Part shown: one piece after another, positions 44,003 to 57,905 of the stretch
How positions within the stretch are numbered: the first letter of the stretch is position 1
Layout of the letters: the number at the start of each line of letters is the position of its first letter
From: Vanilla planifolia
Lineage: Eukaryota > Streptophyta > Magnoliopsida > Asparagales > Orchidaceae
DNA length: 64,000 nt
NCBI GenBank assembly: GCA_023846275.1
Contig: CM043877.1
Location: forward strand, 12,755,107-12,819,106
Direction of reading: 5' to 3'
The notes under the pieces: model-generated
What the model saw: only the letters and a program-made list of their open reading frames with translations
Database searches by the model: none
Told to the model about the DNA's origin: nothing
Made by a program: the position numbers and the translations under genes

Positions 44003-46900
44003 TGAAATGACCAAGGGTACAACACCTACGATAATAAAAGTGAAATATCTCCTTTTATTATCATTAACCTTCTCCCTTTAAAGGAATAAGGAACTCTTAT
44101 ATATTGGAGCCCCATCTTTAAGTTCCTACAACACTGAGAAGTAAAGTATCTTATCTCATCTTCATTAGTCTTGTGTCCTTAATGGAATGAAGTGGTTCGA
44201 CATGCTGGAGCGACATCTTTGAGTACTCAGGATAGGTTTATAATATGTATAGATATGAGATATAACATCATCTCTGAGTGTATGTTCATAACTTCATGTA
44301 TCTCATATTTATACATATGCATTTGTGTGTGTGTGTGCATACATCATATAAGTTATAATAAAATTGAAATGTATGTAAGAAATGCTATATTATACATGAA
44401 AATGCTCACATCATCAAACATATCATAATAATATAAAAGATTCTTTTTAACTACTTATATCAAAATTAAATGTACCAATCTGACTCCATTTTGTACTTAT
44501 ATGGATTATGCCTCATTGATATTTTTCTCTTAAAATTGTAAGGTACAATCATTAATACTGTATTATACAACCCATGTCTTACGTTAACCAAACACCTAAT
44601 CATACAATTGATCTCTATTAAATAGTATAGGAGTTAATCATAAGTGTATTATATAGGCCTTATTCTAGTATTATGATATGCAGTATCTATCTACTAATCA
44701 TAATATAGTATGACTCATCTTCGTACTTATAGGATCTATAACATACATGCACAAGATCTTAACGAGATCATACTAGCCTGATAATAATGTCGTACAAGTG
44801 TGATTCATAATTAACATACTATGCATCACAGTACCAATCCAAGAGTTTCGTGGTATTAATACTATCTATGTTTATATATGTAAATATGAGCAAACTAGCA
44901 ATGAGATAAGATGGTCTTTTGATTAAGCAATACATAATTTATCATACTATAGAATTTTCATTCTTTATTAGTATGATACCCAACATCTACTCATGGATCA
45001 AACATATGATTCTAGCTAAATCTTTCAATACTATGAACATTACTAATCTGATCATAGAATAGTACTAGTACAATATTCTATTGAATACCTTAAACATAGA
45101 ATAATACTAATAAGATGATATACTGAATAGTAAACATGCTTGAGCCAAAAAGCTCATTGTTGACTCTTACTACAAGTTCATCTCTGATAATCTCTTCTAG
45201 TATGATTGATGGAGCTAGAACTTATAATAACGTCCAACCATCATAATAAATAACTAAAGTTTGCTAGATCTATTTCCAAAGTATTCAAACGAACTATATA
45301 TGGTTAGTGGTAGAAAATTGAGGTGAAATTTTTAAAACCAAAGTCAAACACTTGGTCTTTTCCTTGGGACCTTTGTTTTTCTTCTTTGATTGCATTGAAA
45401 CAATGCAAAAATATCAACTGGGATAATACAAAAACAACAATAATTTGTCTTCTCTTCTCTCTTTGAACTTCTACCATCCTTGGCTCTTTACTTTCTCTAA
45501 CATAAATAAGCATCGTAAATGATTTCTTGATACAAGAGTAAGAGATTTTCTTTTTATAAATAAGAGGAATATTTAGCTATTTTATTGAACTTCTTTTATT
45601 ATTTTAAAGTTTTATGGTTCACATAAAATTTAATTCATTTTTAAAAGTTGCACACTACATATTAATAAATTTCTCACTATGAGACCTTCACAATAGTATA
45701 CTTAAATATAAAATTTGGCCATTATTATTTTGACATGCTTTTTAAAGTGCTTACAACTCAGTGATTTCTTAATTTTGGATTAATAAATCTTATATTTATT
45801 ATAAAAAATATATTTTGAGAGGATATTGGAATTTAACTAGTGGGTTATCACATCGCCTTTCTTATGTGGACATCTCTCTCTCAAATTCTCAACAAGTTAT
45901 CTATTAAGTAAACCTTTGAATCCTTCTCATTTCAAGGTAATACATCCTTTTGTTTAGCCTTCAAGAAAGCATCTGAAATCTCTTCTTCTTTTCTTTGTCT
46001 CTTCATGTCTAATGAAATTTTCAAAACCATAGTCTTAGAAAGATATTAATCTCCTTTTACATTAATTAGAGAGACATTAAAAGAACTAAGAAATCTATCA
46101 ACCCACTTATAATATTTGCTATGTAAATTGGCTTGGAAAATGTTAACCTTACATGTGTAAGGATACAAGTGGTCCAAGAATATTCACCTTCATAGTTTAT
46201 TCTAAGAAGCACCTTTTGGCATCTTCTTACTTCCTTTTAAAAGATTTGTTTGCCTTCAATGGATGCTTATCCAATGTGCTTAGCATAGTGTCAACTCGAC
46301 CCATATTAGTGATCATTTACTTTGGATGAATAACAAATTAATAGAGATTCAAGCTATAGCCATTCATATTTTAATAGCTAAAAGATAAGCCAACTAGCAT
46401 GGTAGATAATTTATCACTATTTTGTGAATTTAAAAATTCATAATTACCTTACTCCAAGTAGTTAACTTTCTTACAAAAGATAATAAATAACTTTATTACA
46501 ACATAAATAATGATATTATGAGTTTAAAGACTAAATTAAGATACAAGAATTTGCAAGTTAAATCTTAGTTGCCAATTTCAAAAGCAACTACGTAGCAAGC
46601 ATTGGTGATAAATCGTCTTGAGATAGCTATCAAAACCCAAATGCTTGAGACCTAATTTCTTGAAGCTAGACCCTCGTGTTCAATTCATTCATTATAACAT
46701 CATATAAGTGGGGCCAAATAAATTTAATGAATTGAAATTCATGTAATATTGAAATGAAAAGTATTAAGAATGATTGATGACTCTAAGAAGGAAGGAGTTA
46801 TAAAATTAAGAAAATAATCATAAATTTTATTAAGAAATATGGTTATAGATTTTTTAAAATTTTATGAAATTTATATGCAAATATTTTAAGATTAGGAGAA
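44003..46900. other. AT-rich intergenic DNA
   Basis: No gene is recognised. A short GT run lies at about 44322-44338. ATCATACTA/AGTATGAT words like those of family X are frequent at 44470-45130, possibly another decayed copy. The minus strand near 45940-46040 has a short Lys/Glu-rich open piece without a recognised domain. Confidence 0.35.
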
Positions 46901-47049
46901 ATTGATCCTATAATACAATATAGTATGATAAAGAGAGAAGTAAGAAGGAGAGTTTAGCTAAAGTGTGTTAGACAAATATGATTAGACCATCATACATGCA
47001 TATTTTTTTATGAAGAACAAAGAATACCCTCAATGCATTAGATTACATG

Positions 47050-47720
47050 ATAAGGCTATATGTATCGTACATGTATGAAACATATATCATATAAGTATGA
47101 TGATAAAAGAATGATGGGTTGAGTAACAAATCAACATATTTTATAGTTTGATGGGTACAATCATATCAATATGATGAGATGAAGAATAGAATCATATAAT
47201 TAATGATCAAATTATGACAAGAGAGGTATATGCATGAAAATATATAATATATAAGTACAAAGAGATGATCATGTAAGTATAATTAACGAAGAAGAAAAAC
47301 TTAACGAAGTCTAATAGATTAAGGTAACAAATGAATGTATTATATAATACAATGGGTACAATTGTATGAGTACAATTTGATGAAGAATTCATAAGATATA
47401 ATAAGAGTAGTATATGCATGAAAATTTATAGCATACAAGTACAAAGAAGGGATTGTATAAGTCTAATCAATGAAGAAGGAAAACTTAACTATTTTATAGT
47501 ATAATAGATGATGGCATTATACAATACATTGATAACAATTTTATAAGTATGATCAAGTAAATAATAACATCATATATTGAATCATTAAGTTACAATGTAA
47601 GGAGCATGTGTATTAAAGTATATCATACAAGTATGATACTAATACCATATTAGTATGACAAGAAGAATGTATTGTAGATTAAGATGAAGATACATGTTAT
47701 ACAATAAAAAGATGGTGATC
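47050..47720 (+). repeat. tandem units of about 170-195 bp
   Basis: GAGAGGTATATGCATGAAAAT at 47221 recurs as GAGTAGTATATGCATGAAAAT at 47405. More diverged versions occur near 47053 and 47598. Intervals are about 168, 184 and 193 bases. Each unit also contains ACAATGGGTACAATT-like and AAGTATGAT words. Related DNA occurs inverted at 17100-17560. Confidence 0.6.
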
Positions 47721-48539
47721 GTATACGTACGATGTGTAGAAATTATGAGATTTTAAAACTTGAAATGACAAAATAGTAGAGTAAATCATTGTAAGGAGAG
47801 TCTAAATGATGGAAAATCATCAGAATGAAATAGAAAAAAAGTGAGGAGACACAAAACTAACGTAACATAACTTTTGGGAGTGTTATATCATATGCCATAC
47901 ACAAGCTGGCTACTTGGAACAATCTTAATGACAAATATTAATGCATACAATACTCCGAACTCCATCTCTAATACTAATTTCATCATGTGGTTTAAGTTGG
48001 TGTTATTGCACACATTTCGACTGAATCAATAAAGCATTATCAAGGTAACTTTTAGAGTTTTCTCGTAATAATAATATTTTATTTGTACAAACATTCTAAA
48101 AAATTAAGCCACAATCAATGAAATACCAAAACTCTCCCATGCATGCACACGTGCTAAGCAATCAAACAAATATCAATATAATTACTACATCTCTTATGTT
48201 TCAAGTGACAGTTGGGACATATCATTCATTCCATGAATTACAAGTCATCTCCGAATGTTTTAGTTCAAGAGAAAGGTGGACAACTAGATTTTTTTTTCAA
48301 GGATTGAATTATCTCATTCTTTTTCTCTATTGTGTAATCTCACCTTCTAAATTCATGTTATGTAAATTTTTGTTAGCTTACTCAAGTAAAATTTTTATAA
48401 CACTTATAAATTTTTAGCCTTTAAATATCATATAGTAAATTAAAAAATAAGATAATTTATTATACTTCATATAATCATATGGATCATATTCCAAATTCAG
48501 AATGTAATTAAAAGGGAATGTACTACATTTCAATGTAAA
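47721..48539. other. AT-rich DNA upstream of the P450 fragment
   Basis: No P450 first exon and no other gene are visible, although a normal gene would have exon 1 here. The 99-codon frame at 48118-48417 has no recognised motif. Confidence 0.5.
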
Positions 48540-49830
48540 GTAAAGATAACGAAAAATAAATCTGTTTTACTTCACATTGCATTACATGTTGATCGCAGCG
48601 ACAGAGACGACATCGAACACAATGTGTTGGGTCATGTCGGAGCTGATGAGCAACCCGGAGGCCATGCGAGATGTCCAGCTCGAGGTAAGGAAAGCCATCG
48701 AGGGAAATAAGAACATCGAGGAGACAGACATCAGGAATCTTCAATACCTTCACAGAGTTGTGAAGGAGACGCTGAGAGTCCACCCTCCCCTTCCTCTGCT
48801 CCTTCCGAGAACCTCAAACGAGGCAACAGAGATGTTGGGCTACACGATTCCCCCAGGAGTCCGCGTTGTGGTGAACGCATGGGCCATAGCACGGGACCCA
48901 ACCATTTGGGATCAACCGGAAACCTTCAGGCCGGACCGATTCAAAGGGGTGGCGGAGCAACCAAAGTTTGGAAACAACTACGATTACATGCCATTCGGGG
49001 CGGGACGAAGGATGTGCCCGGGGATGACGTTTGCTTTGGCTGGCATGGAGCTCTTTCTTGCTCTCCTGCTCTTCCACTTCGACTGGGAGATTCCTCGCCA
49101 TGGCAGCGCTCCGCAAGAGCTCGACATGGAGGAGGAGTTCGATGACACATTGAGGAGAAAGCGAGATCTTTGCCTCGTAGCCGTTCCTCGTGATGCTTCT
49201 TTCGGCTATTAGATTGCTTTTATATAACTTTCACGCATGTTGTCTCTTCTTCGTTAGAATTGCAAAGATTTTTTTTTTCTGTGCCGTTCTTTGAACCGAT
49301 TTCGGATAACTGCTATAAGAATTTCAAGGTTTTGTGCTGTGACGCTTCATCTATGCATAGTTTCTGGTCATCGTGACCTTTTGTTGCATAATTTAGGTTC
49401 AACAAAGAGACTTTAACAGATGTTTATGTATAGAATTTACGGAGTGAATTAGAAGATTATGAGAGTGAGGACCTGTTTCTCCTCAAGTCAAGGATGATGA
49501 AAGGAGAGAAGAGTGTAGAGAGAAATCTAAGGGATTTTTCTTGAGATAGAAACTGCTCTATTGTCCTCTCTATGTGAAGAAAACTTTTTTGAGCGTCCTA
49601 AATGAAAACCACCCTTTATTATGCTCAAGAGGTCCTTTCTAGTAGAGCCTGCAAAAGAGCTTAAGGTAACTGAATTTTTCCCTTGCTTTATTTTCTTTCA
49701 TGCATAACAACGAATCTGAGGTTTTGGGCCTACATATGGAGAAGGATGGCACCTTTTGCAACATTAGCTTTGGATTTGGGGACTACATATGGACAAAGGA
49801 TAGTGCGATGCACGACAACAGCTCTAGCTT
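48540..49830 (+). repeat. inverted segmental duplication, member B
   Basis: Mirror of 29325-30530. It retains part of the intron (AAAAATAAATCT near 48551), exon 2, the 3' UTR and flank, and has an extra stretch at about 49550-49660 that is absent from member A. Retained intron sequence shows DNA-level duplication rather than retroposition. Confidence 0.85.
48584..49212 (+). pseudogene. cytochrome P450 exon 2 fragment (5'-truncated CYP71-type copy)
   Basis: From the ATG at 48586 to the TAG at 49210-49212 the frame encodes 208 residues that match exon 2 of the P450 at 29867-31498 with about ten substitutions and no stop or frameshift. I-helix AATETT, ExxR (KETLR), FRPDRF and FGAGRRMCPG with the heme cysteine are all present. 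The anchor, the proline hinge and all of exon 1 (307 residues) are missing. The splice acceptor GCAG|GACATG of the intact gene reads GCATTACATG here, so the AG is lost. No exon 1 lies upstream. By itself it cannot form a P450 fold. At two positions (LAGMELFL) it keeps the residues usual for the family where the intact gene differs, so it was probably copied before those changes. The open frame suggests a recent origin. Confidence 0.85.
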
Positions 49831-51479
49831 TTAAGGCAAGCTACAACAAAAAAGTATGATGGTGGCTTAAGGCATGAGCTTGTCGTTAAACCATCCCAAA
49901 CATTAGAGCTAAGTTTTGCTAAAGTTTAGTTGCACCCACACAGATGACCTTGGGTATTTGAGCCTCAAGGGCATGGGTTTGAACAACCGGCGCTTGAGAA
50001 CCTTGACTTGAAGGGGTATGTTTCAAGGTATGTGGTATCCCTCTCTTCATCTCTTGCCTTTTCTAATCTTTAGTGTCACTTAGCATCTTTCTTTCATCTA
50101 TTTTTACACATCATATAGTGGAAATCTTTTTAATTACTTTTTAAAATCATATTGTTAAAAAAAAATAAATCAAATTGGGAAAAGTAGTTAAAAGTCTTTG
50201 CATAAGTGATATTTGTTGAACTTATCGAAATAACAAGTTTTTCATATTTCTTTTAAACTACAAGTACATATAATATCAATTATTTTATATGTACTTGTTC
50301 TCAAGTTAATAAAATTTTTAAGTAATATTATTTTGATGAATGATCATCTTCTGTAACATATTATCATAAACTATTTTATTTTTTATATTATCATGTTGTA
50401 TTTTTTTATATTAAAGTATTAAGCTAAAATAGGTATACTCAAATGAAATTGACTTAATAGTAAAAACATATAACATAATATAAAATAAGTAATTATTAGA
50501 TAACTGTATGTATGCTCTATATCAATAATAATCTTTAAAAGATATATTATCTTTTTTCTTGAGATTTATATGAAACTAAATTTTAATTTTAAAAATTCTT
50601 ATTAATTTATTTTTAAATTATTTTTTATTCTTTTGTGTATCCAAAATATTTATTTAGGATTATCTAACAATATCTCTTTAGCCACACTTATAAAGAGAAT
50701 TTATTTCGAGTAGTAATCCTACGTTTGAAGAAATGTTATTGTAGATAGCAAAATACTTATTTTCAGAAAAATATTGTTTCAAATAAGAAGTTCATTTTGG
50801 AAAGTAATCATTAATAATTTTACTTTCTTGTATCGTTTTCAAATCATTTATACCATTATTTTGTTGATTTTCTCTTTTGCACTTTAACACATATTAAACG
50901 ATAAACATTTAATATATCATTAAAATAATATAATATCATCATACTCAAATAAATAATTTTTTAAATTATCATGTTAACATGTGATATGTATTTAACATAT
51001 AACTAATTAAAACATATAGTAAGATAAGCATATCAATATGTTACTATAATAAATAATGACAAATATCTCTTATATATCCTTTTTCATAAATATCATTTCA
51101 AAATTTAAACCTAACATTATACATTATATCAAAACATATACATCATGAAAAAGTATCTCTTTCCTCTCAAATTTGTGTAGTAGTCATACCAAGACTTAAA
51201 TATTTGCACATTCCTTTTTTGAGTATCTCGATTTGCCCTTGATCTAGAACAAACTGACAAATTTTCCTTTTCAAATAAATTAGAAACACTTTTCCTTTTT
51301 ATATATATTCTTGCATCCATTTGTAGTCACAAACATTCAACTTCTCCAAATGATCACATTTCTTAAATATAGTAACTCTTCACTTTTTTTTCAACATAAT
51401 TTTTATGATTTCTTAATAGTTGATCTCTCCTTGTGATGTTTGGCCCAGTTGTTCTCCACTTTGGGTTTTAAAATTCTTT
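49831..51479. other. intergenic DNA
   Basis: A less AT-rich stretch to about 50040 that was not recognised, then AT-rich DNA without a gene. Confidence 0.4.
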
Positions 51480-53950
51480 TAGATTCTACAAATTATATGT
51501 ATACAATAATGTCAACGAGACTATACAAATAAGCTGAGTCATATGAAAGAGAAGAAATCATGTAATATGATTAATTGATCGTGCATGAACAGTGTGTGTT
51601 AGAAAATGATATATATTATTGTTTATATGGTATGATATTGTGATGGTGCTTTATGACAATACAAAATACTTGTGTTTGAAGGATCATACAATACTATTGG
51701 GTAATCATGCAAATACAACATATGGTAGTAACTTAAGAGTCTAAAAAGAGATTTACATGATTTTAATTATTTACATGATTTTCTTATATGGATTACTCAT
51801 TACGTGTTTATTATCATGACTTTATCTAATACATAGTTTTAACAAACATAAAAGATAATTAAAATAAAATAAATATCGGCTCTAAAAATCACATAGGGAT
51901 TAATATCATGGAATTTAGCATTACTAGTATTGGACTGATATTTGTTTTACATGTGACATTATATGATACATTAGATTGTAAGGTATGGATGCCACATTAG
52001 CTTATTAACATTAAGACTATCACGTTATGTAGAAAGGAATTGATATTTAAATCAGATACCTATTTAATGTATGCACCATAACTTTTTTTGTATGTGTGTG
52101 TATGGATGCCACTAAATCAGTGTGTTGAGTTGTAGGGTATAGGTACCATACTTGTTTACTGGCATTAGACCAACATACGAAATCATATGGTATCGATCTT
52201 TGAATCAGATATCTATTTATTATTATTTGATAGATGAGATGAATGTTGATTAGAGTTTATTTAGCTATATATTTATTAGCTCTAGAGAGGATAATTATTC
52301 AAAATAAAATTGGTCCCAATAATAATATAAATCATTAAAAACTAATATTGAAAAAGAAATAAATAATTTTACATTACATATGATTGTTTATATTATATGC
52401 GTGGTTGATAGTGTGTCTTTTGATTTTATTTATCATGATATTTAATTTAATATATGTTTTTATGATTTATGTTTATATTCAATTCCTATATTTGATGTAT
52501 TTACTAAGATTATTATCTCATATAATGCTACATCACATGTCATGCATTCATTACACATAAAGATGATGATACAGATACTATATATGGGGATGCTAGTGAT
52601 TAGTAGAATCAAGGGATAGTTTTAAAATGTGATGGGTTGTGTGGTATTCCATGAGTTATAGTATTAAAGTTATATGTTTAATAATTTTAATGTGATTGTA
52701 TAATTATAATAGTATTGGTGATCAACTAATTTTATTTTATAGTAATTATTTTATAATCTTTTATGCTGAGTATTGCTAGAATGTATTGCTTAAGGTTAAG
52801 TTTTATTTCTTACCTACGTAGTTTTTTGTGTCCTGGTATATTATTTGTGCATAATCTCTTATTTACTCTTATTTAAAGGATATGGTTAGGTTGTGCTCCA
52901 ACAAAGTATGAACTTGGGAGAAGTGTGAAAATGTGCAAAAGTGAGCTAAGGATCATATAAAATAACCAATATATCATATTAGAATATTAATACATAAGAA
53001 TAAATAATAAATAATAAATACAAATAATATATTATTATACAACATGAAATCATTGATCAGTTGATAAGAAAATATTAACTAAGTTTAATGGGTTGATTAA
53101 TAGATGAACAAATCATACAATATGATGAGCATTAATATATAAATATATTAAGTGTATGATAATCATAATATAAGAGAATCATCAGGTTTTAATGTAAGAA
53201 GAAAAATGTATCATATAGTATGATAACATTAATCATATTATTCGATTAAGTGAGAGATTAAAGCTAGGTTATCCTATTTCCAACCTATCTAGATCTAGGA
53301 AAAACTTTTTGAGTGATTGGATTGGAATGGCCCAAGGACCGGGTTGGAATTAGCATATTTGTGTATGACAGTTGTGCATATACAATAATATTATTTTTTA
53401 AGCATGGTAGAATATAAAACCAAAAGCCCAATCATACAAGTATGAAATGACAATCTATATATATGACAATGTGTAATCAATGTGAATCCATAAAAGTATA
53501 GATAACATAATATAACAAAAGTATGTCATATCAAATAATCACAAAAAAAATAAAGTGGGCTGTAATGTGAAAGAATTTAAAGAAAAATACCTTACATTAA
53601 TTATATAATACAAGTATGATAAAGGCATAAGAATATAATGGATAGAAATATCATTAGTTACAACTTAATAAAGAGATACAAAGAATTTATTATACAAGCA
53701 CTACAAAAAATATCATATCGTATTGCATAGATAGAGTGATTAAAAATAGTTAGTTGAAAGGTTTATGATGAGCAAAAATATATAATATAATAATGTGAAG
53801 ACTAGCATGATGAATAAAATTATCTATATGACTAAATAGGAATAAGAGCATTGGATAAGTATAATAGTGAGATTATAATAGTGTAATAAAAACAATTTAA
53901 GATAGGTTTAAGCAATATTGGGAACATTAAGCAAACCTAAACATGAACAC
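51480..53950 (+). repeat. AT-rich repeat family X, copy B
   Basis: 51480-53280 is an inverted match to 26440-28450. 52890-53930 is a direct match to 55930-56870 (shared words: CAGTTGATAAGAAAATATTA-like, GTAAGAAGAAAAATGTATCA, AAATAAAGTGGGCTGTAATGT, GTTACAACTTAATAAAGAGA). It therefore contains at least two modules. No protein is recognised. Confidence 0.65.
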
Positions 53951-55929
53951 TAGATACAAAACTAATGGAATAAGTCAAAAAATATATGTTCTAACCTAGG
54001 TGTGAATCTAAAAAAGAAATCAAACCTTAGTGAGCTTGGATAGAGATTTTAGAGGGGCAAACACACTTATTACATTTTAAGATTATTTTTGATATTTTTT
54101 ATGTTTAAAAAGCATAGAAGACAATTTAGAACCTAGATATAAAGTTGAAAAATTTTTATTAGAAGGAGATACAATATATTTGACATGATTATATAGTATG
54201 ATACATGTAAATCAAAGGGCAAAAAATAAAAATAGATGAAATTGTTTCATATGTTACCCAACTTCTTATGGTATGATAAGATGAAGAGAAAAATAATTGA
54301 GAATATTAGATAATATGATATCATATTATCATATAGTATAATTTTATTAGTGGGATTATCATATAGACATATTAAATAATACAATCAGAGATAGATAACA
54401 AGAATATAAGCAAAAAAATATTATATAGTGTGATAGATAGAATTTTATAGTGTAATAAGATGAAGAGAGAAGAAGCTAGGTGAACAGAGATTTATCGTAT
54501 CGTATGATACCTTATAATAGTATTGTATGATATGATGAGCAAAGAAAATATGTTAGAGCTAAAGTTGTATAGTTGTATTTTCATAATTATACAAATTAAC
54601 CAATAATATAGTACTATAATATGAATAATGAATGGATTGAGGATATCGTACAATATAACATTATCATATAATATGATCATATGACTAAGTAAAGATAAAA
54701 AGGGATCATATTAGCTAATTGAATAAAATGAGTAGAGAAAAACAATAAAAATACTATAAAATATGATATATAAAATTGTACCATATAATGAGGTTAGAAG
54801 ATTGAAAAGAATCAAACAAACAATTGTTTGGTATGAGCATAAGAGAAAGAAGAAATATGTAGGATGAAAAGGATTGTATATTATGATTAGGAAAATTGTA
54901 ACAAAATGATTCTTAGCTCTTTGGTAAATGTCAAATCAATAAGGATATATGGGTGACTATATGGGATCATACAATAAAAAGAATGGTAACATACTTGTAT
55001 AATTATAAGAAAGGAAAGATAAAAGGATAAGGCCAAATCAGATGATTTTGCAAATGAATAAAAACATGGATTGAACATACCATATGAAGATCATAACAAC
55101 ATAGTTTGATATGTTTAAAAAAATTAGAGAAATGATGTGGAAAGTGAAAGAATTATATAAATGCTTTTTGTACCTTTTGTGATGCAACCTATAAAGATGT
55201 ATATGATGATAAAGTGATAAAAGATTTAACAAAGGAGAATACTTTGTTGAATGCTTTGAATGTTATATTTTTTTTAAGTCATATTAGTTTTTAAAATACT
55301 AACACATGAAATGCATTACCATGTAAAGAGTGACATTATGAAATTAAGATATACATGATGACCTTTAGAAGAATTTCTTATTTTGTTAAATGAAATATAA
55401 GAGTTTAGATAATAGCGTATAATTTGATAAAGGCATAGCAACAATGGACCTAAATTTAAAGAATAAAAATCTTATAAGAAAGGATGAATTATAATATCCC
55501 AAAAGTAGGTATAAAGAATTTCAAAAAATTCAAATCATGGGATGTTGAAAATAAGTATATTAGAAAATCATTAATATTTTAGGAAAAGAGCTATAAAATA
55601 ATAATTTTAATTTAAATATATTTTGATACTTTTATAAAGCTTTTTTGGAAATTTTTTAAGGTTGTGTCAAGATTTAAAGGTATCATATAATACAATATCC
55701 TATGATCGTATGGTACGATCGAGTGAGAGAATCTACTTAATGAACAAATTAAAATGATGAGATTATATTGTATAAGCATAATTGTGACATTATAAGTGTT
55801 GACTGTGTGTAGTAATGCATCATTGTTATGGGTCAGAATAGTCAGATAGGTGAAGTAATGAAGTTGTTGAGTGTAAAGTAATCCTACATAGTATTATATG
55901 AGATGATTAAATAAGAGAGATGATGAACT
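53951..55929. other. AT-rich DNA between family X copies B and C
   Basis: Rich in ATATGATAT/CATATAGTATG words and with no recognised gene. If B and C are LTRs this would be internal sequence, but no gag-pol motif was found. GATCGTATGGTACGATC near 55703 is a near-palindrome. Confidence 0.35.
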
Positions 55930-56870
55930 TTGGAGAAGTATGAATAAATTTAAAAACTGGCTAAAGATCATACAAGATAATCAGACAATCATACTAGGAT
56001 GTACAAAAGATAAATATAGACAATACATTATCATAACATATGAAATCAATAAATGTATTAGTACAATAAATTGATAAAATAAAATTTACTAAGTACAATG
56101 GGTTAAATAATGTGTAAACAAATTATATAATATAATGAGAAATAACGTATAAGTATGATCTATATACAATAAACACAGTATAAGATAATCACTTGGTTTC
56201 GATGTAAGAAGGAAGATATATCATATATTATAATAGTTTTAATCATGTAGTTCTATCAAGTAAGAGATTAAAGTCAGATGATATTAAATATGTACAATTA
56301 TATCACTATATAAGTTTTAAAAGTGTAGAACCCAACACTTAGTCATAAAAGTATGATAAGATAAACAAGCTCATACAATAATTTTTACTTACTATCATGA
56401 ATCTTTAGAAATAGTAGAAGGTATAATATGATATAGTTATATTGTATTATACAATCATACAAGAAAAAATAAAGTGGGTTATGTGAAAGTATTTAAAGAA
56501 AAATATATTAGACTAAATACACAATACCTTAAACTAATTACATCCATACAATAAAGACATAAAAGTAAAACATATAGGGTCATTGTTAGTTACAACTTTG
56601 TAAAGTGATATATAGAATTGATTATATAAGTACTATAAGCAATATGATACCATATAATGTAAATAGAGTACTTGAAAATAACCAGTTGAATGATTTTATA
56701 CAATACAATTACAAAAAATGTGTAATATGATAATATGAAGATTAGCTTAGCAAATAAAATTGTTAATATAACATAAGATGAATGAGAGTATTATACAAGA
56801 ATGATAGTGAGATTGTCATAGTTTAATAAGAAGAAATTAAGGTAGGTTTAGAAAATGTTAAGAATTATAC
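55930..56870 (+). repeat. AT-rich repeat family X, copy C
   Basis: Direct match to 52890-53930 at an offset of about 3.0 kb, colinear over about 0.95 kb with small indels. Confidence 0.65.
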
Positions 56871-57479
56871 AACATGATCATCATACTCATATAATTAATA
56901 GAAATTGAATATCATATGACTAAGAACAACAAATGACCAAGAAAACTAGTATAGAAGTGAGTTTAATTGATGAACAACTATTGGATTTAAGTGGAAATTA
57001 AGTTGAATAGATGTAAAACTAAAGGAACATAACCATTGAAGGAAGCAAAAGAGATGAAAAATTCAAAGAGATGTTAGTTGAATATAAAAACAAATGAGGT
57101 TAAGCATGGGAGAGATTTTTTCACTCATGTATCAATACAATTAACTTTAGCCACCGATGTTAGAGTGAGTAAAAGAGAGAAAAGAAGTCCTCTCAATCAT
57201 TGAAAAGAAATCTATGAGAAGTTTGGTGTACTGTAAAGTCAAAACCAAGGGAAAAAAGTCTCTAGCACTGTAGCAATCGAGACCTAGAGCAAAAATCTAA
57301 GCTAGACGAGATTAGGATGTCGTCTTATTCATCATATGTTGAAAAAATAAGTTTTCTTGTATGTCACTATTTTTTACTTTATTGCACTAATATGATACCT
57401 ATTTTTGTATTGTACACTTATTTAAATCTTTCATTCTGAACTTTTTCACATTGATCGTAACGATTTGAAACACTAGTTA
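56871..57479. other. spacer between oppositely oriented family X copies
   Basis: No gene is seen. A slightly less AT-rich patch lies at 57130-57320. Confidence 0.35.
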
Positions 57480-57905
57480 TATGTACGATTCATTTCTATT
57501 AAGTTAACTTAAGCCTTTGTTTTATCTTATACTTATAAGGTTGTCCTCATTTTACTATAAAATAAATCTTTCTTTTTATATCAAAATTAGATGGGTTGTA
57601 TCCTATATTTATTATACACCTTATTATACTTATATACCTAATCATACTTATACATCAATGCTCATCATTATGTATGATTTATCATTTCTTTACTCAAATT
57701 TTTAGACTTAATTATTTTTTTCTTCTTAACTAATCATATTTGTATATTCATTATTTTTGTACTCTATGATGATATATTGTTTATACTAATTTTATGTTCT
57801 TATGCATTAAAATCCTTACATGATAGTCCGGTCATCTTGCTTGATCCTCAGCCCACTTTTTTGTGTGTTCATACTTTTTTCATATTTATTCTCTCTCTTA
57901 AATGA
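57480..57905 (-). repeat. AT-rich repeat family X, copy D (inverted)
   Basis: The reverse complement follows the order of 52920-53200: GTATGAACAC, AAAGTGGGCTGAGGATCA, TTTTAATGCATAAGAAC, AAATCATACATAATGATGAGCA. With copy C it forms a loose inverted pair around 57.2 kb. Confidence 0.55.
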
